Shown here in pieces: positions 52,604-60,880 of a stretch of 64,000 nt of DNA (its first letter is position 1; each line of letters starts with the position of its first letter). The stretch spans positions 1-64,000 of the forward strand of contig JARHYC010000002.1 of assembly GCA_029264955.1 (NCBI GenBank), given 5' to 3'. Source of the DNA: Faecalibacterium sp. Its GTDB lineage: Bacteria; Bacillota; Clostridia; Oscillospirales; Ruminococcaceae. Under the pieces are notes generated by a model. It was not told the DNA's origin. It saw only the letters and a program-made list of their open reading frames with translations, and did not search any database. The translations under genes were made by a program, and so were the position numbers.

Positions 52604-53116
52604 TTGGGAATTGAGGTAGGAAGCGTTCTGGAAGGTAAGGTTACTGGGATCAAGAGCTTTGGTGCTTTCGTAGCCCTGCCGGAAGGCAAGAATGGTTTGG
52701 TTCATATTTCGGAGGTGTCCAATGCTTACGTTGAGGACATCAATACCGTGCTGAAAGAAGGCGAAACGGTCAAGGTCAAGGTTCTGAGCGTTGCGGAGGA
52801 TGGCAAGATTGCGCTGTCCATCAAGCGTCTGCTGCCTCGAGAGCCCCGCCCCGACCAGCGTGAGCGTGGAAATAGCAACCGTGGGGACCATGGCAATCAC
52901 GGTAATTATCGTGGCAGCAGCGGTCAGCGCCGGGCACCGCGCAACGATGCGCCCCGTGTGTGGCAGCCCAAGAAGGTGGAAACGCCGGAAAATATGAGCT
53001 TTGAGGACATGATGAGCCGTTTCAAAAGCCAGAGCGAAGATAAGCTGGCTTCTTTGAATGCAGATGCCCCCCATAACCGCCGCGGCAGCTATGGCAATCG
53101 AAGCCGCCGGAAATAA
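52604..53116 (+). CDS. yabR: S1-domain RNA-binding protein (YabR-like)
   Basis: A 170-residue protein with one S1 fold (GSVLEGKVTGIKSFGAFVAL to IALSIKRL) and a Gly/Asn/His/Arg-rich low-complexity tail (about 85-125) followed by a short conserved SFEDMMSRFKS element. It likely binds RNA or the small ribosomal subunit. TTG 52604 is chosen because AGAGGAG is nine bases upstream and the product then starts GIEVGSVLEG, as in homologues; ATG 52547 lies within the divIC spacer. Confidence 0.88.
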   Translation: MGIEVGSVLEGKVTGIKSFGAFVALPEGKNGLVHISEVSNAYVEDINTVLKEGETVKVKVLSVAEDGKIALSIKRLLPREPRPDQRERGNSNRGDHGNHGNYRGSSGQRRAPRNDAPRVWQPKKVETPENMSFEDMMSRFKSQSEDKLASLNADAPHNRRGSYGNRSRRK

Positions 53117-53127
53117 GCAAAGCAATG

Positions 53128-53165
53128 GATCGGGCCTGCCCCAGCCGGGGGCGGGCTCTTTTTCT
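53128..53165 (+). terminator. terminator of the yabR cluster
   Basis: GGGCCTGCCCC / GGGGGCGGGCTC followed by TTTTT. Confidence 0.75.
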
Positions 53166-53185
53166 GAAATGACAGGAGAAAAAGA

Positions 53186-54364
53186 ATGATGAAATATGAT
53201 TTGGTAGCACCTTGCTACTTTGGCTGCGAGGCAACCGCAAACTTTGAACTGAAGCGCATCGGCGCAGAAAACATCCGTGTAACGGACGGCCGTCTGCTGT
53301 TTTCCGGCGGCGCAGAGATGATTGCTGCGGCAAACCTGAACCTGCGTACTGTTGAGCGTGTGCTGATTCTGCTCAAGACCTATCCGGCAACCACTTTTGA
53401 TGAGTTATTCGACGGCGTATACTCTATCCCTTGGGAAGAAATCCTGCCCGCAGATGCTGAGTTCCCGGTCAAGGGTTCTTCTCTGTCCAGCCAGCTGTCC
53501 AGCGTTCCGGCTTGCCAGAGCATCGTCAAGAAGGCTGTGGTTAAGCGACTGATGCATTACCACAAGGTTTCTACTCTGCCGGAAAACGGTACCCTGTATA
53601 AGATTCGCTTCTCTCTGCGCAAGAACGTGTGCGAAATTATGCTGGACACCACTGGTGACGGTCTGCACAAGCGCGGTTACCGCCGCAACTCCACCGAAGC
53701 ACCCATCAAGGAAACGCTGGCAGCTACTATCGCCGATATCGGTCGTGTGCGCCGTGACAGCATTGTAGAAGATCCCTTCTGCGGCAGTGGTACTATGGTC
53801 ATCGAAGCGGCGCAGAAGGCTATGAACATCGCACCCGGCTTGAAGCGTCGTTTCGCAGCAGAGCGATACAGTTTCCTGCCTGCCGGGATCTGGGCAGAAC
53901 AGCGCCAGAAAGCTTTGGCGGAAGCAAAGCTGGATGCAGGCTTTGAAGGTATCGGCTACGATATCGACCCCAACGCAGTTGCACTGGCAAACGCAAACGC
54001 AAAGTTGGCTGGCGTAGAAAAACGCTGCCGCTTTGAGGTTGCAGATGTAGCAAACTTCGAGGCGCGCCCCGAAGCTATCGTGCTGACCAACCCCCCGTAT
54101 GGCGAGCGTCTGGGTAGCTTGGATGAAGCCGCACGTTTGGCGCGCACGCTGGGTCAGCGTTTGGAAGAGCATCCTTGCGCTGGCGTAAACGTCATTACCG
54201 CGGACATGGAGTTCGAAAGCCATTTCGGTAAGCGCGCAACCAAGCGTCGCAAGATGTACAACGGCATGATTCCCTGCCAGATTTATATGTACTACAACGC
54301 ACCGAAGTTCGACAAGTCCCGTGAGCCCAAGGCAAAGTTCGACAAGAAGTTTGAGAAAAAGTAA
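53186..54364 (+). CDS. THUMP-domain class I RNA methyltransferase (RlmL/YpsC-like)
   Basis: A 392-residue SAM-dependent methyltransferase of the group that makes m2G in 23S rRNA. An N-terminal ferredoxin-like/THUMP part (1-160) is followed by the catalytic domain: DPFCGSGTMVIEAA (SAM loop), GYDIDPNAV and the NPPYG catalytic motif. RGYRRN links the domains. The C-terminus is Lys-rich. ACAGGAG precedes ATG 53186. It stands alone and ends with a bidirectional terminator. Confidence 0.88.
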   Translation: MMKYDLVAPCYFGCEATANFELKRIGAENIRVTDGRLLFSGGAEMIAAANLNLRTVERVLILLKTYPATTFDELFDGVYSIPWEEILPADAEFPVKGSSLSSQLSSVPACQSIVKKAVVKRLMHYHKVSTLPENGTLYKIRFSLRKNVCEIMLDTTGDGLHKRGYRRNSTEAPIKETLAATIADIGRVRRDSIVEDPFCGSGTMVIEAAQKAMNIAPGLKRRFAAERYSFLPAGIWAEQRQKALAEAKLDAGFEGIGYDIDPNAVALANANAKLAGVEKRCRFEVADVANFEARPEAIVLTNPPYGERLGSLDEAARLARTLGQRLEEHPCAGVNVITADMEFESHFGKRATKRRKMYNGMIPCQIYMYYNAPKFDKSREPKAKFDKKFEKK

Positions 54365-54377
54365 GCGCAAAAGATAA

Positions 54378-54420
54378 AAAAGACCGATGTGAAAAAACAC
54401 ATCGGCCTTTTTTTGGTGCG
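54378..54420 (+). terminator. bidirectional terminator
   Basis: AAAGACCGATGTG / CACATCGGCCTTT with A- and T-runs on each side. Confidence 0.88.
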
Positions 54421-54456
54421 TAAGAGTTTCTGAGCCGCTGAGCGGCAATACTAAGT

Positions 54457-55368
54457 TTACACCCCAGTAAAGTCAAAGCTGGGGGTGTATTCTTCCTTCG
54501 CGCTGCTCTTTTCCTGCATATAACCATCGGTCAGCCCCAGCTCAATGGCGTGGTCAATGACCTTGCGATATTCGTAGGTGGTAATGCGCCGTCCAATCCC
54601 GTGTTCCGCAGCTTTGTAGAAGGGCGTGAACTGGCTCATTAGGCTGGGCAGGAAATGCTGTGGGAACTCCGCCTGCAAAGCGGCAAGGGTCTCCAGAACC
54701 GCAAGGCTATCCTGCACATGCCCTGGGATTGCCAGATGGCGCAGGATGGTACCTTTCTGCAAAATACCCTGATTATTATAGACCAGCGGACCAGTCTGTT
54801 GCAGCATAGCACGGATGGCACCCTTAGCGACCTGTGGGTAATTCGCCGCACCGGACAGCTCCGCCGCCAAGGCGGGGGAATCATATTTCAAATCTGCCAG
54901 CCAGATGTCGATATACCCGCGCCAGGCTTCGATGCTTTCCAGCGTTTCATATCCGCCGGTATTGCATATGATGGGCAGATGCAACCCTTTTTCACGGGCG
55001 ATATCCAGTGCGGCGCAAATCCAAGGGCGCCACTGGCCGGGTGTAACCAAATTGATATTGTGTGCGCCCTGTGCCTGCAATTCCAGAAAAATTTCTGCCA
55101 GCCGCTGGACAGAAACTTCCTTGCCGCGGGCTTCAGCGCTGATCGAAAAATTCTGGCAGTAGCAGCACTTCAGGCTGCACCCGGAAAAGAAAACCGCTCC
55201 GCTGCCCCGGGTGCCGCTGATACAGGGCTCTTCCCAATGGTGCAAACCGGCACGGGCAATTTTGAGGTTATTAGCTGCACCACAGAATCCAACTTTTGCG
55301 TGGGCGCGATCTGCCCCGCAGAGGCGAGGGCACAGGGTACAGTGTTCAGGGGGAAAACAAACAGACAT
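54457..55368 (-). CDS. PflX-like radical SAM protein (COG1313)
   Basis: A 303-residue radical-SAM protein related to pyruvate formate-lyase activases. The SAM cluster motif is C64-SLK-C68-CY-C71 in FFSGCSLKCCYCQN. An N-terminal cysteine group (C10, C13, C17, C29) could hold a further cluster. No glycyl-radical enzyme is near, and COG1313 members have no agreed substrate. The start at 55368 follows AAGGAG; the longer frame from 55491 covers the promoter (minus strand TTGCAA, 17, TATAAT at 55406-55434). Confidence 0.86.
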   Translation of the reverse strand: MSVCFPPEHCTLCPRLCGADRAHAKVGFCGAANNLKIARAGLHHWEEPCISGTRGSGAVFFSGCSLKCCYCQNFSISAEARGKEVSVQRLAEIFLELQAQGAHNINLVTPGQWRPWICAALDIAREKGLHLPIICNTGGYETLESIEAWRGYIDIWLADLKYDSPALAAELSGAANYPQVAKGAIRAMLQQTGPLVYNNQGILQKGTILRHLAIPGHVQDSLAVLETLAALQAEFPQHFLPSLMSQFTPFYKAAEHGIGRRITTYEYRKVIDHAIELGLTDGYMQEKSSAKEEYTPSFDFTGV

Positions 55369-55405
55369 AAAAAGCTCCTTACCGCTATTTGAAGAATGTA
55401 TGGCA

Positions 55406-55434
55406 ATTATAGCACTGGATATCTGCTTTTGCAA
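55406..55434 (-). promoter_or_regulatory. promoter of the PflX-like gene
   Basis: On the minus strand TTGCAA, 17-base spacer, TATAAT. Confidence 0.65.
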
Positions 55435-55561
55435 AAGCAGGAAAAAACGAAAAATCAAGCCGCTATCGGCACAATACAGGTTGTTTTGCATAGGTTTGTA
55501 GGGATAAATGTGCAGAAAAAGAGAAAATACAGAAGAAAAAAACTAAAAAGCAGATTTCCCT

Positions 55562-55589
55562 TTGCTTTTTGTGCGGCATTGTGTATAAT
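55562..55589 (+). promoter_or_regulatory. murA promoter
   Basis: TTGCTT, 16-base spacer, TATAAT. A leader of about 90 bases follows. The rest of this 316-base gap holds only the divergent promoter of the PflX-like gene. Confidence 0.6.
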
Positions 55590-55684
55590 ATAATAGTTAT
55601 GCTGCGGCAAAATGCCCGCGGCGAAATCTGATTACATGACACGGATTTCTTTAGGAACCCAAGGCTCATAAAGGAGTAATCGTT

Positions 55685-56947
55685 TTGGAAAAATTTGTGA
55701 TTCGTGGCGGAAAGCCGCTGCATGGTGAAGTTGTTATTTCTGGCGCAAAAAATGCGGCTGTGGCAATCCTGCCCGCCACGATTCTTGCGGCCGGAAAGTG
55801 CAGAATCGAAAACCTGCCCGACATCAGCGACGTCCACGTCAGTCTGGATATTTTGAAGGCACTGGGCGCTGAAATTGAGCAGATCAATCATAATACCTAC
55901 CTGATCGACACCACCAATCTGGCCAGCACTGAGGTGCCGGAAGATATGTCTCGCCAGATGCGTGCCAGCTATTACTTCCTGGGCGCATTGCTGAGCCGCT
56001 TTGGCCGTGCGCAGGTGGCAATGCCCGGCGGATGTAATCTGGGGCCCCGTCCCATCGACCAGCACCTCAAGGCCTTCAGCGCACTGGGGGCAACCGAGAG
56101 TGTGGATTATGGCATGATCAGCGTCCGCAGCCAGGAGCTAAACGGTGCGCACGTCTTTTTTGATAAGGTGAGTGTTGGCGCAACCATCAATGGTATGCTG
56201 TCCGCCGTTATGGCAAAGGGACAGACTGTTCTGGAAAACTGCGCAAAAGAACCGCACGTTGTGGATATTGCAAACTTCTTGAATATGTGCGGTGCAAATG
56301 TACGCGGTGCAGGTACCGACGTCATCAAGATTCGCGGCGTGGAGCGTATGCACGGCTGCGAATACAGCATCATTCCCGACCAGATTGAAGCAGGCAGCTA
56401 TATGGTTGCAGCTGCTGCAACTGGCGGCGATGTACTGATTAAGAATGTCACCCCCAAGCACTTGGAGCCCATCACCGTCAAGCTGATGATGGCAGGTGCT
56501 GCCGTGGAGCAGTTTGATGATGCAGTGCGTGTTTCTCGTACGGGAGATGTAAACCCTGTGAAAATCAATACCATGCCGCATCCGGGTTTCCCCACCGATA
56601 TGCAGCCGCTGATGAGCGTGCTGCTGACCATTGCAAAGGGAACCAGCACTGTGACCGAAGGAATCTGGGACAACCGTTTCCGCTATGCCGATGAGCTGGC
56701 AAAGATGGGCGTTCGGATGCAGGTAGACGGTCAAGTTGCTGTAATTCAGGGAGTGGATGAGCTGCACCCTGCACCGCTGCGTGCAAGTGACTTGCGTGCA
56801 GGCGCTGCAATTGTGGTTGCTGCGCTGATGGCCGATGGTGTGAGCGAAGTAACCGAGATCGGTCATATCGAGCGCGGTTACGAGCGTATCGTAGAAAAGC
56901 TGCAGGCGCTGGGTGCGGATATTCACCGCGAAGAAAGCAGCCTGTAA
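55685..56947 (+). CDS. murA: UDP-N-acetylglucosamine 1-carboxyvinyltransferase
   Basis: MurA performs the first committed step of peptidoglycan synthesis, adding enolpyruvate from PEP; fosfomycin alkylates its loop Cys. The 420-residue product starts TTG at 55685 with AAAGGAG upstream. SGAKNAAVAIL (Lys and Asn of the active site) and Cys117 in MPGGCNLGPRPIDQH are present, so the enzyme should be fosfomycin-sensitive. Firmicutes usually have two copies; only this one is in the window. Confidence 0.95.
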   Translation: MEKFVIRGGKPLHGEVVISGAKNAAVAILPATILAAGKCRIENLPDISDVHVSLDILKALGAEIEQINHNTYLIDTTNLASTEVPEDMSRQMRASYYFLGALLSRFGRAQVAMPGGCNLGPRPIDQHLKAFSALGATESVDYGMISVRSQELNGAHVFFDKVSVGATINGMLSAVMAKGQTVLENCAKEPHVVDIANFLNMCGANVRGAGTDVIKIRGVERMHGCEYSIIPDQIEAGSYMVAAAATGGDVLIKNVTPKHLEPITVKLMMAGAAVEQFDDAVRVSRTGDVNPVKINTMPHPGFPTDMQPLMSVLLTIAKGTSTVTEGIWDNRFRYADELAKMGVRMQVDGQVAVIQGVDELHPAPLRASDLRAGAAIVVAALMADGVSEVTEIGHIERGYERIVEKLQALGADIHREESSL

Positions 56948-56962
56948 TCCAGTCAGCGTGAT

Positions 56963-57001
56963 AAAAAACAGCCGCACCAGTAGATGCGGCTGTTTTTTAT
57001 G
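56963..57001 (+). terminator. murA terminator
   Basis: AAAACAGCCGCA / TGCGGCTGTTTTTT stem. Confidence 0.85.
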
Positions 57002-57028
57002 TAAAATTGAAGAGAAGGAGAAAAACGC

Positions 57029-57820
57029 ATGGCAGAGTTCATTTCGCTGTATTCCGGTTCGTCGGGAAATTGCAGCGTCATTCGCTGCGAAAACCGCTAT
57101 TTGATGGTGGATATGGGCAAGTGCTGCCGCACCACAGTGAACGCCCTGAAAGAGTTGGGCTTGACCATCGAGGATTGCGACGGTATCTTGATTACGCATG
57201 AACACAGCGACCATGTAAAGGGTCTGAATGTCTTTTTGAAGCATTACCATGTGCCGGTATATGGTGCAGCAGATACGTTGGATATGCTGCACCAAAATGG
57301 TCTGGTCCCGCCGGACAGCGATTTGATTACCCTGGGCTGTAACGCACCGGAAGATCTGGGCATTTTTCGTGTGGAAATGTTCCGAACCAGTCATGATGTG
57401 CCTTGTGTAGGGTATCGTGTTTCCACGCCGGACGGCCGCCAGATGGCGATTGCAACAGACCTTGGTATTTTGACGCCGGGCGTACATAAAGCGTTGGACG
57501 GCTGCGATTTGGTTGCGCTGGAAAGTAACTATGACCTGCGGATGTTGCGGCAAGGGCCTTATCCTTATTATTTGCGCGCCCGTATCGAAAGCCCACGCGG
57601 ACATCTCTCTAACGATGAATGCAGTGCAAAGGTACTGGAACTGATTCAGAATGGCTGCAAAAAGATTGCATTGTGCCATCTTTCCCATGAGAATAATACA
57701 CCGGAGCTGGCGCTAAGCAGTGTGTTTAATACGTTGGGCGCCGCAGGGGTGATCCCACCGCCGGATTGCATCGTTCAAACGCAACGACGCAATGAAATCA
57801 GCCCGACGCTGGTATTTTGA
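57029..57820 (+). CDS. metallo-beta-lactamase-fold protein WalJ/YycJ-like
   Basis: A 263-residue hydrolase of the YycJ/VicX branch, related to RNase Z-like 5' exonucleases. Motifs: YSGSSGNCSVI at the N-terminus, THEHSDHVKG metal site, FRTSHDVPCVGY, DLGILTPGV and LCHLSHENNTPE. In Bacillus YycJ is linked to the WalRK wall regulon and to mismatch-repair excision; the walRK genes are not here, but murA precedes it. A terminator lies 18 bases after the stop. Confidence 0.88.
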   Translation: MAEFISLYSGSSGNCSVIRCENRYLMVDMGKCCRTTVNALKELGLTIEDCDGILITHEHSDHVKGLNVFLKHYHVPVYGAADTLDMLHQNGLVPPDSDLITLGCNAPEDLGIFRVEMFRTSHDVPCVGYRVSTPDGRQMAIATDLGILTPGVHKALDGCDLVALESNYDLRMLRQGPYPYYLRARIESPRGHLSNDECSAKVLELIQNGCKKIALCHLSHENNTPELALSSVFNTLGAAGVIPPPDCIVQTQRRNEISPTLVF

Positions 57821-57836
57821 TATTATGTGCGGAAGA

Positions 57837-57875
57837 GAAAAAAGCACTGCTTAAAGCTTGAGCAGTGCTTTTGGG
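57837..57875 (+). terminator. terminator of the WalJ-like gene
   Basis: AAAAGCACTGCT / AGCAGTGCTTTT with a short loop. Confidence 0.8.
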
Positions 57876-57997
57876 TAAAGAAGAAGCGAGCCGATGGGAA
57901 AAGGAAACGTTTCGACGTTTTTTTTCGTAAAGGTCATGCATTTTCAGAGAGATTTCGCAGGTTCGCTATACAGAAGTTACAGAAAACCGTCGTTTGC

Positions 57998-58025
57998 TTG
58001 AAAACAATCGAAAGCGTGGTATAAT
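57998..58025 (+). promoter_or_regulatory. promoter of the lectin-fold protein
   Basis: TTGAAA, 16-base spacer, TATAAT; about 65-base leader. Confidence 0.5.
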
Positions 58026-58093
58026 TTTACTGAAAGCGAACATTTTCATTTGTGCAGTTTACACATTTGTATGTTGGGAAAGAGGGAAATACC

Positions 58094-58795
58094 ATGAAAA
58101 AGATCGCACAAACGATGATTGTAGCGGACTGCTATTACACCATTGCAAATGCTAACGGCAAGGTAATCGAAGCTGTCGAAGCAAATGAAAACGGCGGAGC
58201 AATCCAGCTGGCTACTTCCACCAAGGCTGAGAATCAGCAGTGGCTGTTTCTGCGTATGGGTGAGGGCGTATACCGCATCCAAAACCGCGGCACCGGCAAG
58301 ATGATGGACCTGATGATGAATGGTACCGTTGACGGAACTTGGCTGCATCAATGGGAAGATGTAAACGGTTCTTCTCAGCTGTGGATCGTGGAGGCTGTCA
58401 ATGACGGCACGGTTAAGATCAAGGCACAGCTGGCTCCCACCAAGTGCATTGATGTGGTTGGTATGAGCAACGAAGATGGTGCGCACATTCAGATTTGGGA
58501 AGATGTAAACGGCGATAATCAGAAATGGACCATCAACGAAGTCAAGGAGCGCAAGACCGCTGTAAAGAAAGAAACTGAGAAAAAGACCGCCGCCAAGAAG
58601 ACCACTGCCAAGAAGGCGGCAGAAAAGAAGGTTGAAGCAGTCAAGGAAGAAGAGCCCAAGGCTGAGAATAAGATCGAAGAAGTTAAGGTGGAGACGGTTG
58701 CTGCCGTGGAAGAGCCGAAGGCTGCCGAAACTCTGACAAAGACAAAGGCTAAGGCTTCTGGAAAGAAGAAGTCTGGCAAAAAGAAAAAGAAATAA
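58094..58795 (+). CDS. ricin-type beta-trefoil protein with lysine/alanine-rich tail
   Basis: A 233-residue protein with two parts. Residues 1-150 form a beta-trefoil lectin fold with repeated QxW-type motifs (NQQWLF, SSQLWIV, DNQKWTI) and two near-identical WEDVNG repeats. Residues 155-233 are a low-complexity tail of KKTAAKK- and AAEKK-type units, an acidic centre and a poly-Lys end (GKKKSGKKKKK), like histone H1-type bacterial proteins. No signal peptide is visible, so it is predicted cytoplasmic, odd for a lectin fold; binding to nucleic acid or to the inner wall face is inference. Codon use is of the highly expressed type. Single gene with promoter and terminator. Confidence 0.75.
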   Translation: MKKIAQTMIVADCYYTIANANGKVIEAVEANENGGAIQLATSTKAENQQWLFLRMGEGVYRIQNRGTGKMMDLMMNGTVDGTWLHQWEDVNGSSQLWIVEAVNDGTVKIKAQLAPTKCIDVVGMSNEDGAHIQIWEDVNGDNQKWTINEVKERKTAVKKETEKKTAAKKTTAKKAAEKKVEAVKEEEPKAENKIEEVKVETVAAVEEPKAAETLTKTKAKASGKKKSGKKKKK

Positions 58796-59198
58796 GGCAG
58801 CTGCTGCAAATCGATTGCCATCAAATTGACGGACAGCGGAAAGCAGATGTCTGCACATAAATTGAGATGAATCTGAACCGGTTTTCGTGAGAAACGCTGG
58901 TTCAGATTTTTTTGTGAAAATACGTTGGTTTTGCGAATGCATATGAGCGATGGAATCTCTTTGTATTCGATTGAGATAAAGCTTCAATAACGACAAGTTG
59001 GACTAACGCGAAGAGGAAGTTTGCAAAACGGCTGAAAATTTTTGGGCGTGTAGACTTATGATGATTCATAGCCATACACTTGCTCTTTTTGTTGTTGAAC
59101 ATCCGCGTTTTCCACTGCATAAGCGAAAATGCTACTGGACAGTTATTATAAAACGGCTTATATTATAAATACTGGTACATAAGAAAGGAGTCACCGCT
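58796..59198. other. intergenic region at the edge of the accessory segment
   Basis: About 400 bases. A terminator-like hairpin (AATCTGAACC / GGTTCAGATT then seven T, about 58866-58914) closes the lectin-fold gene. The next 200 bases are A/T-rich with no gene that I can support. A promoter for the following lipoprotein (TGGACA, 17-base spacer, TATATT) is at 59136-59164. Confidence 0.55.
58866..58914 (+). terminator. terminator of the lectin-fold gene
   Basis: AATCTGAACC / GGTTCAGATT stem with TTTTTTT. Confidence 0.7.
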
Positions 59199-59873
59199 AT
59201 GACCAAATGCTGGACCTTCTTGGGCTTGACAGCTCTTTTGCTGGTGCTGATCTGTGCCAGCTGCGGCAGGCCCTCTTCAGATCCCCCTTTCCGCTTTCAC
59301 GACCTCACGCAGCCGGAGCGAAAGGCCTACATCACCGACTATTTGCAGCAGACCTATGGTCTTTCCTGCACCATTTCTTTGGATGTGGCCCAACGGCAGG
59401 ACGGTCCCTTCTTTTCCGAGGACGAATACTTTGCCGTGGCATCCACCGAGGACGGGAACAGCATCAGTGTATGGGTGACCAAAGACGGACAGATTACCGA
59501 CACAGTAAGCCTGTTGAACCGGCAGGACGACCTTGCGGACTATTTCACCGCCGAGGTGCAGACACTCCTGCCCGAGTGCAGGGTGGATTCCTACACCAGC
59601 ATGAGTGTCCTGCCCACGGAGCCTTTGTCTCCCACTGGAGATCTGCGGACCTATCTGACGGAGCAGCCCACCGACACCGCCTTGTGGATCGCTTTGGAGC
59701 AGGCCGACACCTTTACCGATGCCCAGATACAGCAGCTGCTGGACCATTTTTCTTACTGCAACATCGACCTGTTTCTCTATGATTGCGATGATTTGGACAC
59801 GGTGGATTGGGATACGCTTCACTCCAGTACAGCTCTGCGGTTTTACTATCATCGCAAGCCGGAGACCGACTGA
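59199..59873 (+). CDS. hypothetical lipoprotein, GC-richer accessory gene
   Basis: A 224-residue protein with a lipoprotein signal (TALLLVLICASC). The mature part is acidic with no family I can name. Codons end mostly in C or G (GACGGTCCC, ACCGAC), unlike the genes to the left, which suggests acquisition from a GC-richer source. AAAGGAG lies upstream. It is followed 32 bases later by a small membrane protein of similar base composition. Confidence 0.68.
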   Translation: MTKCWTFLGLTALLLVLICASCGRPSSDPPFRFHDLTQPERKAYITDYLQQTYGLSCTISLDVAQRQDGPFFSEDEYFAVASTEDGNSISVWVTKDGQITDTVSLLNRQDDLADYFTAEVQTLLPECRVDSYTSMSVLPTEPLSPTGDLRTYLTEQPTDTALWIALEQADTFTDAQIQQLLDHFSYCNIDLFLYDCDDLDTVDWDTLHSSTALRFYYHRKPETD

Positions 59874-59905
59874 CCCGACTATGACGAAAGGAACGGTGTT
59901 TTCCG

Positions 59906-60310
59906 ATGAATTTCCTGCCTTTGCTCTTTGGGCTGATTGCCCTCATTCTGTACGGGGCGACGGCCCTTCTGCTGCTCCACGCCAAGCGGCTCCGCAGCCA
60001 CTGTATCCCCTGTATGGGAACCATCCTCCGTTTGGAAGAGGAGCTGCCCATCCGTGTCCCCAGCAAGTCGCACCACCGCCGGCTCGTCCCCATTCTGACC
60101 TACATGGTGGATGGGCGGGTGTATGAAACCCGCGCAAACTACTACGCCACTGGGATGCGTGTAGGAATGCAGCTGAAGCTGCTCTGCGACCGGGAGGACC
60201 CCTCCAAGGCTGTCACCTCCGGCGGCGGACGGGTGGCTTGTGCCATCACTGGTGGACTAGCGGTGTTCTTTACCCTGATGGCAGCCGTACTGGCAGCCGC
60301 CCTGCCATAA
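59906..60310 (+). CDS. DUF3592-like small membrane protein
   Basis: A 134-residue protein with an N-terminal membrane helix (about 4-25), a basic beta-rich middle (LVPILTYMVDGRVYETRANY, a DUF3592-type strand pair) and a C-terminal membrane helix (about 109-132). Such proteins are common in Firmicutes and of unknown function. Base composition matches the upstream lipoprotein rather than the core genes. Confidence 0.6.
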   Translation: MNFLPLLFGLIALILYGATALLLLHAKRLRSHCIPCMGTILRLEEELPIRVPSKSHHRRLVPILTYMVDGRVYETRANYYATGMRVGMQLKLLCDREDPSKAVTSGGGRVACAITGGLAVFFTLMAAVLAAALP

Positions 60311-60658
60311 CCGTTCCTTGGAGGGTAGCCCCACCGTCCCCATCCGCCAGCCCTCCTTTACCGGAAAATCGGAGGGCGGATAGATTCCACAAGAAAAAAT
60401 CGCTCCGTGGGAGGCTGTCAGTGCCTATACTTACGGCTCCGTCTGCACCACCAATGCATCCCATCTCTACGGTACACTGGTCCCAATCACTTCGCCGACC
60501 TTTGTGTGGTGGATGGCATCTGTTGACCTGCGATTCGGAGGAAGTTCCAGGCACCTGCTGTGTGTTCACCATGGTGAGCGGCAAAATCGTGTATCAGAAA
60601 CTAATGACAGACAAAACCCCCGACCGGTCTGTGACCGGTCGGGGGTTTTCTTTCCTTT
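60311..60658 (+). other. gene-poor segment with possible decayed frame and a strong terminator
   Basis: About 350 bases. In one frame 60411-60510 reads protein-like (AYTYGSVCTTNASHLYGTL), in another the next part reads CDSEEVPGTCCVFTMVSGKI, so a frameshifted plus-strand remnant is possible. A terminator, ACCCCCGACCGGTC / GACCGGTCGGGGGTTTTC, is at 60611-60656. Confidence 0.3.
60611..60656 (+). terminator. terminator
   Basis: CCCCCGACCGGTC-tgt-GACCGGTCGGGGG followed by TTTTCTTTCC. Confidence 0.8.
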
Positions 60659-60880
60659 TTATCTGTAGCGAATCATCGAATAGCTGAAGCGGACGAACGT
60701 ATCCGCAATGACATACTCAAAGCGGGCATCCGCTTGGAGTGAGCTGCACTCATAATCGGCGTCCTTATTCTCATAGAACGGGCCTATACGGGGCTTGCTT
60801 GCGATCAGGGTGTACTTAACTGGTTGCCCAGCGGTCAATGAGATAATGGACCCAGAAGGTATCCGACATAGAGAAATAAC
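60659..60880 (-). pseudogene. truncated or frame-shifted coding remnant
   Basis: On the minus strand a frame of about 70 codons reads convincingly as protein (SLTAGQPVKYTLIASKPR, then a stretch ending MIRYR-stop) but lacks a start and overlaps the 3' end of the lipoprotein at 60816-61442 in a different frame. It could be the true C-terminus of that lipoprotein after a one-base shift near 60826-60840, or the tail of a lost gene. No family recognised. Confidence 0.45.

Noticed and set aside
57827..58024. Plus-strand 65-residue basic frame after the WalJ-like gene
   Set aside because: It reads through a terminator hairpin and into the next promoter; composition is Lys/Arg/Phe noise.
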